DNA of 64,000 nt, taken from positions 186,001 to 250,000 of the forward strand of contig NW_006763294.1 in assembly GCF_000218685.1 (NCBI RefSeq), written 5' to 3'. The DNA comes from Serpula lacrymans var. lacrymans S7.9 (Eukaryota > Basidiomycota > Agaricomycetes > Boletales > Serpulaceae). The stretch's first letter is position 1, and each line of letters opens with the position of its first letter. The translations under genes and the position numbers were made by a program. Positions 44,999 to 57,009 of the stretch are shown here, one piece after another. Under the pieces are notes generated by a model, which was not told the DNA's origin, ran no database searches, and saw nothing but the letters and a program-made list of their open reading frames with translations.

Positions 44999-46361
44999 GA
45001 TTGTGATAATGGAGTAAGGAAATAGTAGGGAGTAAGAAATATCAACTGGGGGGATGAGTTTGGATGGGAAGATGAGAAGGAGGGAGTGAGGGGTTTTATC
45101 GGGTACCGGTCAATGAATGTCTACAGCAAAGCAACGCTTCCGCTTCGCGTCGTCAGATGTATTTCCGTGAAGGCCACCATAAAGGAGCGGAGTAGTAACT
45201 TCTGAGTACAGATCACATTTCTTCGTCCACAAACGCTTGATTAAGACCAGTCATACACACAGGGGCAAAGCTTAAAGCTATTGTGCTTTCACACTTTCAC
45301 GTTGGCTTTAGCACGTATCCCCTCATTCTGACAAGCGGATATTAGTACCTTGGACAATTTCGTCGGGGACAAAAGACGCACCGCACACGACATATTTTTC
45401 TTCCTCCCACTAAGTTAACCGTCCCTGCCCATCTAAAGAAGGCAAGTCGGAAAGAACGTGCCGGGAGGTTGACAGGTCCTGTCACCATTGTGAAGCTTTG
45501 ACCGTGCCTATTTTCAAGCCACAATCGATAATTTGGGCTTTACGAAATACTTTGTACGACGGGAGAGTGTTTCGTGTACTTCCGTGTCTTTCCAAGAACG
45601 CAGGCTGAAGTCGATACTCGCAGCTTTGACGGTGAAGGTATCCCAGCAGGGAGATGCACAATGTGCTTATGGACACCAGCACCATTATATCGCAATTTCT
45701 CTCCGATGTCGCAGCCTATGAACAACTACACGAGGCCACAAGTTAATCAACTTGGTAGCATCCACGACCACTCACTTATTCACCTCCTCTTCACGGATAA
45801 AAGGGACACCCTGGCAACGCTCCTGCAAACCAGATAATCATTGAGTACCCCCGAGTCATTACCTCCTTGGCAAATCGTTGTTCTGTAATATCGGGGAGAT
45901 AAATCGTTGAAATGAGGTCACTTTTATTTAGGTAAGTCATCTAAACAGTACTCCTCGCGATCGAACTCGTTGTACAGATACACCTCTGATGGCCATCAGC
46001 ACCACAACATAACACTCTTCCAAAAAGACGCAAAAATGCATACCAGCCACGGCTTATCATCGACATCCATCGGCTCCCTGGATGCCATTCACGACAAATT
46101 CAACTTCATATCAACCATAAACTGATGCATCAACTTCGTAAAAACGACATGTGCTTAGAAAGCGACTTACATAAGATGTTAGTATGTGCAGTCTGTCAGG
46201 GTGTTGTAGCTCACATCTATTATATTTCAGGAATTTAGTAGCTGCAATCAGTAGTGAGCCCATGTGTCCGAACGAAGCTTTGTATACCATCATCTCATGA
46301 TCTGCGCCAAGGGGGAATTAACTTGGACCTAACTTTAGGCTAGATAAATCTTGTATTACGG
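44999..46361. other. intergenic, no recognisable gene
   Basis: Several short overlapping frames on both strands between 45342 and 46293 lack motifs and splice support. The part near 45000-45100 is the likely promoter of the zinc-finger gene. No tRNA fold was noticed. Confidence 0.5.
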
Positions 46362-46848
46362 CTACGAGGTACATTCCAAGCGATATACTTCATAACCCAC
46401 TTCCTCATACGGATGTACCTTGGGAAAGTATCATTTGTTCTATAAACGATGCACCGCGCTCCTAATTAAAAGAAGCTCACCAATTTCAGCTCATTGACTG
46501 CACGCCTGAGCACTTCTACACCCCCATTGACAACCATCTCCACTTTATTCTCGTCTACGCGCTCCTCAACACCAGGCGCCCCGATAGTTGGATTTGCTTC
46601 TGGACCGGGCGTATATTGATCTGTGAAACAAATAGTTAATCGATATGACAAGACTCACAAGTTTAATGCTCACCCATTCCCGAGGTAATGAAGGCGCTGT
46701 GTTTTTGTGGACTGATGCTGCCTAGCTCTCGAGGAAATTTCTTCAGAAGATATTGCAGAATATCTTGCGTCGAACTTTTAGGTGTGAGGAAAATGAGCTT
46801 GAAACGAGACTCTGGATCAGATGCCAAGGAACAGTTGTCTTCAGCCAT
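46362..46848 (-). CDS. small NIF3/YqfO-like domain protein, copy A
   Basis: Three exons give a protein of roughly 120 residues: FKLIFLTPKSSTQDILQYLL, then after an intron YTPGPEANPTIGAPGVEE, then after a second intron VHPYEEVGYEVYRLE, stop TAG 46362-46364. The pattern of a strand-helix start, a GPEANP-type loop and a final HPYEEPAY-type motif is that of the small domain inserted in bacterial YqfO/NIF3 proteins (CutA-like fold), here standing alone. The start may be 46848 (MAEDNCSL) or the in-frame ATG at 46887. It is a tandem paralogue of the next gene with the same intron positions. Confidence 0.75.
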
Positions 46849-47235
46849 CCTTGCGCCGTAGGAAATAAATTGCTGAAGTACGTTCAATGCTATGACACAT
46901 CATAGTCAACTAAATACTCACAATCGATCACAGGTTAAGTTATTGACCAATGGACATTGCAATTCACACCCGATTTTACAACATTCTGTGACACGAAGAA
47001 GCTCTTTCGACGTCACGAGATGTCACACTGCAATTTACGATTCCAACCAGATCAGTTGGTAAGAGGAACCGTCGATGGGGACACTAGCGCTTGGTATCCA
47101 AGCATAACATGCAACGAGGAGACGTAGTGTCCAGATAATCCGATCCAGGGTAGATAAGCCAGTTGATAGGGGTTAAAGTTCCTCACTCAAAGCAAGACAA
47201 GAATGACGAAGCCAAGCCTCCACGTTTCTTTATGT

Positions 47236-47713
47236 TCATATATCTTCTAATTGATAAACGTCATATGCAACCTCTTCATACGGATGGACCTACAATAAAC
47301 GCAACAGGATACAGATATATTGAGTAAAAGGTACGATAGTGACTACAAACGAAACTACTCACAGCTTTTAGTTCCTTAATCGCAGCAGATAGCTCTGCCC
47401 TTTCACCCTTATCATTGACTAAAACCTCTACTCTATCCTCCTCCACAAACTCTAACGTACCCCGCGAACCTATGGTAGGGTTTGCTTCTGGACCAGGCTT
47501 GAACTGTCCTACATCCTCGGCGCATTGTTGTGACAAAAAAAAACTTATGAAGTTGACAGGATGTTATAACTAACCGGTCCCTGGAATTATAAATGCACAA
47601 TGCTCGTAGTGCCCAATCTTGCCTACCTCTTGAGGGTGTTTTTCGAAAAGATGCTGAAGAATAGTTTGCGTAGAGGTCCTTGGGGTAAAGAAAACGAGCT
47701 TAAAACGGGGCAT
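47236..47713 (-). CDS. small NIF3/YqfO-like domain protein, copy B
   Basis: Start ATG 47713 (MPRFKLVFFTPRTSTQTI), three exons: the second begins QFKPGPEANPTIGSRGT and the third VHPYEEVAYDVYQLED, with the stop at 47236-47238. The length is about 113 residues. The spliced codon at the first intron rebuilds Gly-Gln (PGTGQFKPG). The two copies lie head to tail about 400 bp apart on the same strand, so a local duplication is likely. The molecular role of the stand-alone domain is not established. Confidence 0.78.
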
Positions 47714-47979
47714 TCTAGCACAATATTTTTAACGAGCCTCTGAATGAGATGATGTTGGTGGTGGAATACGCAATAACTCTTAACTTAGAGAAGATATGTT
47801 TCACTTTGTGGTCATTGTAACAGGCAGAAGCGCCCAGGTCTATTTCGGACTCCGATACACGTAGCTCTCGCTTCGTAAAGTGTCGCACTCAGAATAGACG
47901 GATACCTAAGGTCTCTTTGTGAGCGGGAATCTCAGCTTTGAGTTCTCTTGAAGTCTAACGTTCACCATATCGCAGCGAT

Positions 47980-48641
47980 ATGAATCTCTCATTGTACAGC
48001 GTCAATGCATTTCTCATTTTAGACTCGGAAGGACACCGTGTCTTGGCCAAATATTACCGACCCAAGAGCCATCCACAGGGCGAGTCCAAGGATCTTCTTA
48101 CGCTGAAAGAACAACGTGCATTTGAGAAAGGTCTATGGCAAAAGACCAAGAAACCAGGAGGTGCGCCTGTAAACTTGATATCTATGTTACTTTACTGACA
48201 TATATGCGTATAGGCGACATCATACTGTACGACTCTCACCTCGCAGTCTACAGACACTCCCTCGACCTCATTTTCTACATAATTGGTGGATCTACAGAAA
48301 ATGAGCTTATGCTCTACTCTGCTTTGGTCGCCTTTTCCGATGCAGTCCACATGCTTCTTCGAAATCAAGTCGAGAAACGCGGGGTACTAGAGAACCTTGA
48401 TCTTGTTTTACTCTGTCTAGACGAAACCATAGATGATGGGTACGCTGCATGCTACTGGATTTTTTTGGCCTTGGCTGACTCCTACTGTAGCATTATAGTA
48501 GAGACAGACTCGACGACCATCGCCTCGAGGGTCAGTCGTCCAAAAGCAGACACCACCGAAATCGTGATAAACGAGCAGACAATCATGAGTGCTTATCAAA
48601 CAGTGAAGGAGAAGATGCAACAAAGGATAAACCAGCTATAG
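47980..48641 (+). CDS. RET3: coatomer subunit zeta (COPI)
   Basis: Start ATG 47980 (MNLSLYSVNAFLILDSEGHR), introns 48161-48213 and 48440-48491, stop TAG 48639-48641. The protein has the longin-like fold motifs of zeta-COP: RVLAKYYRPKSH, FEKGLWQKTKKPGG, DIILYDSHLAVYR, LIFYIIGGSTENELML, LENLDLVLLCLDETIDDG. It is one of the seven subunits of the COPI coat that forms Golgi-to-ER vesicles at the cytosolic face. The length (about 185 residues) is usual and no breaks are seen. It is divergent from NIF3-like copy B, with about 270 bp between their start codons. Confidence 0.93.
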
Positions 48642-49227
48642 ATTTATCTTCCTTTACATCATATCTTTACTCCTTCAGTTGACTCGGTATGACACGATCG
48701 AGCCATCATACACTATACCCTTACAGACCATTTGATAAGAAACTGTCAGCATTAGATATCCCAGGTGCGTTACTTAAAGCAAATCTTGACCACTTAGATT
48801 TAAATCACAACCTCGACGGCCTCTTCCAATTCCCAAGAACATTATTAATAATTCCCAAAAAAATAAGACATCAAGCTCGTAATAATTTACACCGAGTTTT
48901 ACACCGACAAGTCATACAACTACAGCAAGAAAGTTACATGCTAATAAGATGAGATAAATTAGAATAGATTAGGACCAGCCCTCTGAAGCACCTCCGCGGG
49001 AAGATGAGTATTCTGCACTCTAATTCCAACCTACAGCGGCCGTTGATGATGATAATGATAGTTGCGATCGATTTGGAATGAAACCTTGATATACATTCTC
49101 ATTTGAGGTGGTGGGAGAAATCGTGATTGAGCCACGGTCAAGTCCGATGTAAAATGTTCTGCAGACGAGCTATACCATACTGAGCTGCGCGTCCATCACG
49201 AAGAGAAAGTAATGCTACGAACCTTGC
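48642..49227. other. 3' flank of coatomer zeta, no supported gene
   Basis: An 87-codon frame (48689-48952, MTRSSHHTLYPYRPF...) follows the zeta stop. It has no family motif and may be chance within the 3' untranslated region. Confidence 0.45.
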
Positions 49228-49380
49228 TCATGCAACCCCACTGTGAACGGCTATTTCATACATTGCAGCGCCAGAAGCGGCGACGATAGTCAATGCGTAT
49301 GCTACTTTCTGTAGCGTCGACGTGTCTTCCTTCGATGGGACGATGAAGTCAGGGTGCTCGTAGATGGCGTAGGGGCGCAT
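49228..49380 (-). CDS. possible 50-residue single-pass membrane protein
   Basis: ATG 49380 gives MRPYAIYEHPDFIVPSKE, then a hydrophobic helix (LQKVAYALTIVAASGAAMYE), ending at 49228. The short polar start followed by one membrane helix resembles small mitochondrial inner-membrane proteins, but I cannot name a family. Introns are possible upstream. It may also be chance. Confidence 0.35.
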   Translation of the reverse strand: MRPYAIYEHPDFIVPSKEDTSTLQKVAYALTIVAASGAAMYEIAVHSGVA

Positions 49381-49449
49381 GATAAGAGATGGAGGATATG
49401 TGGATGACGATGTTATACGATAGAAGACAATGGCTCTGGAGTGAAACAA

Positions 49450-50417
49450 CCAAGTGCAGATGATGGTGCTAGCCGCGAAGACGAGAGCTTAAGACAACGA
49501 AAGTTTCAGAGAACAATGCAGTAGTGATACAGAAGAGAACAGTCCAGAGATGATTCAAAATGAAGCACTGTGAGGTGTAATATATGCAAGAGCAAGCCCC
49601 GATGAGGATGGGAGAATGATGGTAAACCGAAAACACGAGCCCGTCTTAAATAGCGGCCGCACCATACTGACTGTCTCGAAACGCTGTAAAGATAGGTCTG
49701 TCCAAAAAATGTGACAGGTATCCTTGAAGTAGGCACCGGTTCGCATCTAAGCGTTTCCTTGCACAGCAAGACACAGCCCAGCCGGGGGTTCAATTATCAT
49801 CTTACGTGTCGTTCCTACAGCTACTACTAGTATAATATTAGTTTCCTTTTCAAGTTTGCCGAAAGCGCGCATTCTTCATTCACTCAGTTAGAGTATATTC
49901 AGAAGCCTTGTACAGTTATAGTAAAGATGATGGCAAAGGACCTCTGACCTATGCGAAACTGATGCGGAGGCAAGACGCTGCAAGGTCCGGGTCCAGCTGA
50001 TTACCGATAACGAGACACTGGAATGGGTTGGACGAGGAACAAGCTAGAACGGATATTAGAGCCTACCGACGAAACTAAACTGCAACTGGGGAATATTGAA
50101 AACATGGTGATCGTACAAGCCAGGGTCAGGCGCCGGCTGAGCCATCAACATTGCATTCCCTACAGTACCATTCTCAACATGTTCTTATTGCGATTGCTTA
50201 GAAGGTAACTTGATCGGGGAAATGATGATAAATGCATCATATGATTCAAATTGCATCATTGAAGGTTAGTACATAGCATACGCTGGTCATACATAACAGA
50301 TACGAAGGAACACTCAGAAGCACGTGCATGAAAGGAATCATATAAAGAATCTCTATGGGCACAAAAGGCAAGTCAGCACTACGCGAAGGCAATTTGAGTT
50401 AAAATAGAAAAAATACC
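49450..50417. other. intergenic, no recognisable gene
   Basis: Short unsupported frames only. The 3' flank of the F-BAR gene lies at its right end. Confidence 0.5.
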
Positions 50418-53400
50418 TTAGAACAGACACACAAAGTTACTAGGGAAAACGTGTCTTCCGGTTTGTCTTCTTGCTTCATCAAGCAGTTCACCGCTCCACC
50501 ACCCGTCTTCTGGCGTATCAGTCACTGCAATAATGTCGCCTGCCTGGAAATCAAACTCTTCTTCTATGGTCGCCGAATAATCATAAAGCGCTTTCACTAT
50601 GAATAATGGGATCAATGTATCAGCGTTAACACCGGAATTCCTGGCTTATCAATATTGATGTGCTTTATAATATCAACTCACCGTAAAAGAGGATAGGCCT
50701 GCCGTCATCTGTATATGTCCCAGTTGGAGGGGCCGCTTGACGGGGCGGCTGAGGAGACGGAGATCGTGCCGGACTCGGAGCGCGGTATGCATTGTTTCCG
50801 TAGTGATACATATTGTTGGGCGGCGGCTGCGTCACAGCAGTGTTATAAGACCGGACAGGCTGATGCCCATATGCCGCCTGAGGAGGAGCATTGTATTGGT
50901 TCGGTGCTGGTTGAGGTGGAGCATAATGCCCGCCCGATGATGGCGGCGGGGGATCGTACCCAACGTGAGGAGGCGGTGGGACATATACCGTGCGAGAGGC
51001 ATAGTTTGCTGGAGGCTGAGTCGTTGGCCCGTTATCGTAACTTGGTCTCTGCGGTTGGTTCATAGGATGGTATCGAGGATCACGGTTCTGCTGGCCCTGC
51101 CCTGGAGCACCATATTGTTGAGGGACGTTGTTGGTATACATACTATCGTGATGAACACTGCCGTCGGGGCCAAGAATGATGCCAACAGGGTTAGGCGTGA
51201 CTGGCCTTTGTGAAATTGAGGGAGCACGGACTGGCTGGTTGGGAGGTGGCGGATGGTATACATATGGAGCAGGCTGGTTTGCAGGGCTAACACTCCTCGA
51301 AACAGGCTGTGCACCAATCCCAGCATAGCCCTGGCGACTAGTGGGACGCACCCCATTCTGTTCTTGGGTCGGAGCCGCAGTGGGTGGAGGACCTGTTATA
51401 CTTGCCCGATAACTATTCGATCTGCTTCGAGCTTCCCCGGGGAATGGCCGCTGGTAGTTGTTGACGACAGATTCTACAGGGAGGTTTGTAGCAGTAGGCG
51501 GAAGTATTTGCTGGGGTGGTGCAGACATAACTGCTGTCGGGGGGTTGGGCGATGTTGGCCGTGACGAGGCCATGGGGTACGAGCCCACGACAATCTCAGC
51601 CGAGTTGCGATATCCTTGCTGGGGGTCTACTCTTCCACCATTGCTGGGGGATGGTGTATTAAGTGAAGACCCCTCAAAAGTCCCCTTCCGCATAGGTCCC
51701 TGCCCCGCACCCGGCGGCGGGTTTCGCATACTTTGCCTACGCGTGGTTCCGCTCGCAGCACTAGTGAGCTCCGCCATCTTTTGAACTAGAGGGTCACCCT
51801 GCTCGCCAATGGGCGGTGACGTACGAACTTGTGTCCCCTTCTGCTGCTGTGGATCATTGTTGGGGTCAACTGAATATGCTGCATTTCCAACAACTAGCAT
51901 AGTACTATTCACCGTTGGATCGATAGGATCCACACCTCGAGGATCATGTGTACTCTTGGGTCTTCCCCGCGTACTTGCTCGCCTCATTACATCTGGCTGC
52001 GGCGATCGGGATGATCCATTCACATTAGCGGATTCAGTAGCATTGGTAGGGGATCGACCATTCTGGTATACTTGAGTCTGACTTCTCGCGAGTGTGGCTT
52101 CCGGAGGTACATCTCTCGCACCACCACCGCCACCACCACCACCTGCGCCTACTCCTGCTCTATTATCTTGAGGTTCCTCTTCTGGGGGAGGAGGTGCGTT
52201 TCGTGGGTTCGCAGCCCGCTGAGAAGATCGTGTATAACTAGCGGGCCTTGTGCTTATCCGATTGGCTGAGGGTGGAGGGGCGTCGGTATTGGCATAGTTC
52301 ACGAATGCAGGGGGTTCTGGCACGGCATTTCCAGTTCCATAGTCTCGAACAAAGTTCTCCATGTCTTTGTCTGGCTCCATCTGTTCTAGCGCGAGCCGCA
52401 TTTTCTCGCAAGACTGATAATATATTAGCTACAGCAGCCACCACAACATGCCGGAATATCAAAACTCACCTCATCATCAGAGACACAAACCGTAGAAACA
52501 GCGTTTGCATACGCCCACATATTATCCTTCATAAACTCCATACGCTCTTCTTCTAGGTCCTGGCAACTGTCACAAAATGCCTTCCAATCCTGCTCCCACT
52601 TCTGCGCCGTCTCCTGATACACGCGTGTGAACTGGCTATAATCATTCCCGTTAACCTGTACAGTCTGCTGCGCCCGTTCAAGTTTAAGATGAATCTTCTC
52701 AAGATCCTTCCCTTGAACTAGCGTGGACTGGGCAGTGTATGAGTTGATACGCAGACAATCAGACTCGTATTTCTCGCGTGCCTTGTTTGCATGTTGTTCT
52801 CGAGTTTGCTTCACCTTGAACTCTTTCTCAATAGTCGCCTGGAAGTTCTTTTTGTGATGCGTTTGTTTCGCGAAGAAAGCAGAAGCCTGACCCTCCAGGT
52901 CCGTGCGTATCTGTTGGCCAAGCTGCAGATGGCAGGCTGCTTGCTTATCGGTCTCTAGCCGGAGAGTGTCCAGTGAATTCCGTAGCTCTCTGTGATCGTC
53001 GTGGTTAGATAACCCAATTGGACTAGCGATGTTAATATTTAAGCTAAATTAAGATTATCCGTCCCTGGGCGCTGGGAAAGATCATCTACATGCTAAACAT
53101 GGTTTGCAAAGTGCATGCGGCATCCGCAGCAGTACACGCATGAGCAAGACACTAAAGCATGTGTAGGAGAAAGGGCTCAGGAATGCAAAGATCCAGCATG
53201 TATGGTGCGGACTTCCTGATCGCACCCACGAAAGTTCGGCAGAGGCGGTTCACACCACTATTGCGATATGAACTGATGCCTTCCTGCACGAATACTCGAG
53301 CGTCATCCGGTGACGGATGCGGAACTCGAAACAGGCTGAAGAAGAAGAAAAGTGGAAAGTAAAGTGTGATACACACCCAATCTCGTCCTTGCCCATGGCC

Positions 53401-53708
53401 ACTTTGGCCAATTTCGCAAGCTTTTTAGCGTATTCCTCTTCAATGGCGGACCTGAGACGACGATAGCGCTTGAGACAATCACTGGAGAATGCCACCAAAC
53501 GGGAAGCTCACCTCTCCTTCCAAAATGCCCTCAGTTCATCCATAGTCCTCGAAGCCCCACGCATGCGTGCAAAGAGGACATCGACACCTCCATCACCAAT
53601 ACCCCAGAAAGCGTTACAGAAGTCGAGTGAGCGATGCGACAAATCAGGTGAGTTGGCTCTAGCGTATTTGGCCAGCGATGTTGTCGACGACTGTCGTCGT
53701 GCAGACAT
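50418..53708 (-). CDS. F-BAR and SH3 domain protein (Hof1/Cdc15/Imp2-like)
   Basis: The likely start is ATG 53708 (MSARRQSSTTSLAKYARAN), directly before the F-BAR motif DFCNAFWGIGDGGVDVLFAR; an in-frame ATG further up (53918) is possible. The F-BAR region continues through RSAIEEEYAKKLAKLAKVA, a coiled segment (EKEFKVKQTREQHANKAREK) and SQFTRVYQETAQKWEQDW. A long Pro/Ser/Gly-rich disordered region follows (about 52400-50690), then a C-terminal SH3 domain (VKALYDYSATIEEEFDFQ, GWWSGELL) ending at 50418. Proteins of this build bend membrane and organise the contractile ring and septum. Introns are short except one of about 385 nt between GKDEIG and ELRNSLD. Confidence 0.88.
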
Positions 53709-53918
53709 TATAGACGGAAGCTCGTTAGCGTCAATGGCTTGAGTAAAGGGTTTCAGCGCTGTCAGTTGTAAAGTCAAAAGGTTTCCTTGCACTGGACTGG
53801 GTTCGCGTGGGTTCGGTATTATCCGGTATATGTTTACCGCATCAGTATTTAGTAGCCTTCTGTGCGCTGGATGTGCCATGACACAGCTTCTTTCTGATAT
53901 TCCATTCGCTGCAAACAC

Positions 53919-54342
53919 TTTTTGAATGTAACAGAAGGATAACCATCATCTTGTCGACCATTTGGCTTATCGAGAACTGCAATCTTTGCTTTAATTTTCA
54001 AACTTTTCGTGACGCGCACAAATCGGGGTTACATGAAAGCCGTTTTGAGCGTCTATCATACCAAGCTAATATTTCCTACCGTGTTACGTGGGAGGACGCA
54101 CTGCTTGTCCAAAAGTTTTTGAGTTGTTACTTGCATATGGCCATCAAAACAACACTGCAAGTTGATGAGTAAGATATGACTTATCTATATCATAGGCCAT
54201 GTGTCTCGGATTAAATTCATTGACGGGTGATATAATACAAATATAGGAAAAATAGATAAACTAGTTCATCTTTTGTTTTTCGAAACAAGGCATTTACCAG
54301 TTAGTTGGGGAAAATGAAACGATAACTTTGAGCATATACCCG
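53919..54342. other. intergenic
   Basis: Promoter side of the F-BAR gene and 3' flank of the opsin-related gene. No further feature seen. Confidence 0.5.
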
Positions 54343-55384
54343 TTAAACAGCAGCATTTGTTCCGGCTGCCGTTGCGCCAGGTGCTGCACTAGCTGCGGTC
54401 CCAGACGTTCCAGGTCCTACCCCAGCCCCACCTTTCTCATTGGTAACTGCCCTCCCAGTATCCATACCTAGCTTGTTATATTCCACCTTCCGTAACATGT
54501 TCAAGAAAAGTGCCAAAAAGATGGGTCCCGCAAACAGATCGAGGATACCATAAAATACCATCTCGCTCGTTGGGGTTATCACATTTCCACCCTCGGACAG
54601 ACCCCAACAGATTGGATAGAGCATCCAGATGAAGGTGAGGTAGGATGAGGCGACAAGGAATCCTGTACGTGAGCCTGCACCGGCTCGGAACGGGAATCGC
54701 GCTGAGTGACCAAGCAATCGGTAGCTACAATAGAATGAGCTCGATCCATATAAAAAACGTTGCACAACCTTACCATAAATAGAACAGCGAAAAGAGACCG
54801 AATGCGAAGTATCCCCACTTGTAGGAGCTAGTGGTGAGGGCGCCGACGAGTCCCGTAACCACAAGAACAAGCGCAAAGAAGATCGTTGTAAGGATATCGG
54901 AGTAAGACAAGCCTGTCAGGAGCAACAAGCCCAACAACAGCAGAGGAGCGTTGATAAACCATTGGATGTAGCGAACATACTTAAAGAAGAAAGTGTCAAC
55001 ATTTACAGACCTTGACATGACAAGAACAGATCACATACCCAAATCTGACGGGTTGGATGTCCTCCGTAATTGCGACCAAATTCAGCAGGAATGGTGGTAT
55101 AGCCTAAGTCGGATGCCATCGAAAAGTATGCGATAGTCGACACCGTAAGGACAATGATGGGAATCTGATGGAAGTAGCGGTGTCTCTTCACACTCTGCAT
55201 CGACGTTGAAATTAACCAAAGTAAAACCATGACAAAATAAAGTACTCACCGCTCCGTGCCAAAATATAGCGATCAACATGGAGAGCAACATAACAGCAAA
55301 TACCGCCCAAAGCCAATCAGATGCATGTGTAGTAATGTGACGGTCTCCCGAAACAGGGTTGTTCTGGAGTGCGTCGTTTGACAT
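54343..55384 (-). CDS. opsin-related seven-helix membrane protein (Hsp30/Mrh1/Yro2 type)
   Basis: Start ATG 55384 (MSNDALQNNPVSGDRHITTH), four exons, stop at 54343. Seven hydrophobic segments can be read, with motifs of the microbial-rhodopsin fold: YIQWFINAPLLLLGLL, KWGYFAFGLFSLFY, RTGFLVASSYLTFIWMLYPI and, in the last helix, FYGILDLFAGPIFLALF. The position of the retinal-binding Lys (LD..AK in true rhodopsins) is Gly here, so it should not bind retinal. That places it with the opsin-related plasma-membrane proteins induced by stress in fungi. The tail is Gly/Ala-rich. Confidence 0.87.
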
Positions 55385-56331
55385 GATGCTCTATGAGTGG
55401 AGGGGAAATGTGTGGTATGGAAATGAAGAGGATGTAGGAGCGGAGGAAGCGGTGAGTTTTGAGGATTTGCAATCTGCCCTTCTTATATAGCCTGGCAAAA
55501 ATATTTCTTGCATGAGTCATCACGTACGTATGGAGCCAAGATGTTACTGAGACAGGCCTCCGAAGTATCCCTCAGCTTTCCGCCCCGCATCTATACTCTC
55601 AGACCGACCTTGCCCGTGCAAATTGTATGTGTGACCGGATCCTTGGAGCTTGCCACACCACTGGCTCCGAACTGAAAGAATAAGCTAGACCCCCCATATC
55701 AAATCAGACGATCGCAGAACGGCATAGGCAGGTCATTTGAATGGCTCGTCAGCGCAGTACCCACTCGCAGACCAAGTCGCAGACTCAAGAAAGGGGTCAA
55801 AGTTTCCAACGCCGCGGCATAAATTCCGGGTGACGTCACGTGTGACTGAATTGCGCGTCAGCCTAGGGGAAAAGAGTTCAGCACTTCAGGGGCACAAATT
55901 GTAATCGTTGCGTGGGCTTATAACGACTAGGACGAGTTCAACCGCTCCTCCGGAAAACACGTCATCTTCACAAGGTAATGATATGATTGAGTTGCGCATT
56001 GTCACCACAAAATGAGAGTTAGGAGACTTCGCATTGATCATCGCCGAGCCTCAGCCTCATCTAGAACCAAGAACCCAATAATCGGCCGAATCAGAGTATG
56101 GGCAAGGCCCCGGCGGGAATTGTTGCGACCAGGGAAGAGGCTATGGTGTCATCATTAGCGGTCACGATCGGGGTCACCACGAGAAGAGGGGTATAGATCG
56201 ATTCAGTCACCAGGTCACCTAACAGAGGTATAACAAAATAAAAATAGAAGCGAAACGGGGAAGACAGAAAACTCAATGCAGTCACAGCAAATGTTATCAA
56301 CGGGCAGCCTGCCACAGTATTCTGTCTCAAT
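55385..56331. other. intergenic, no recognisable gene
   Basis: Upstream region of the opsin-related gene and 3' flank of the CHY zinc-finger gene. No supported coding frame or RNA gene. Confidence 0.5.
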
Positions 56332-56950
56332 CTATCCCATTCGATCAGATACGTCTCGTGTAAATAGAGACCTTTTTGGGTCGTGCCTCTCGCGGTCGTC
56401 TTTCAGCATGCTACAAGGGAGAAATGTCGAACTTTTAATTAGTAACAGAGCCTCAAATAGTTTAATTTTAACTCACCGCGCATCGACCCTCGCATCCTCA
56501 CCTTCAACGCCGATAGCTGCCTGAGGGGTTTTCGCCTCAAGAACCTGCCGATCCACACCATCAGATCTCATTGTAAGTCACACAGGCGCAAAGCTAAAAA
56601 AGGTGCTGGGACGGAAGGAGAACTCACGTAATGATTGTCACAATGTGGACAATACTCATCGCTTTCCTCATACGCAGTCATATCTTTCCGAAATGCCTTC
56701 TTGCACTTCTTACATATGAATGCCATCTCAGTCGTCTTCGCCAGTCTATGGTCCTGCGATTCGGCATGGCATTCGGCGCAGTCAAACCATTGTTTGCAAC
56801 AGGGCGCGCGGATCGAAACTTGGGCATTTAGGACGTGTTTGCTATGGTCGGGACATGGTGGGGAACAGGTCTCGGCATGAAAGCGAAAGGCAAAGCTGAC
56901 AAAAGCTCACTAACCACATTTGAGTAACAATTCTTTCAGAGCAGACTGCA
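56332..56950 (-). CDS. CHY-type zinc-finger protein
   Basis: Exons read on the minus strand: ALKELLLKCG, then after an intron TCSPPCPDHSKHVLNAQVSI, APCCKQWFDCAECHAESQDH, FICKKCKKAFRKDM and DEYCPHCDNHYV. After a second intron comes VLEAKTPQAAIGVEGEDARV, and after a third MLKDDRERHDPKRSLF, ending at TAG 56332-56334. The Cys/His pattern is that of the CHY zinc finger, found in RCHY1/Pirh2-like ligases and in yeast Hot13, which acts on intermembrane-space Tim proteins. No RING is visible, so a Hot13-like or general zinc-binding role is likelier. The first exon and start codon are not settled; they lie between about 56950 and 57005. Confidence 0.82.
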
Positions 56951-57009
56951 AATCCTGTCAGCGGTGGGTGTCCAAGCTACCCCCTAGTGTTGTAGTCACA
57001 TATTTTTGT

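Noticed and set aside
50715..52075. Several plus-strand frames of 80-116 codons
   Set aside because: They mirror the Pro/Ser-rich linker of the F-BAR protein on the other strand and have no motif or splice support.
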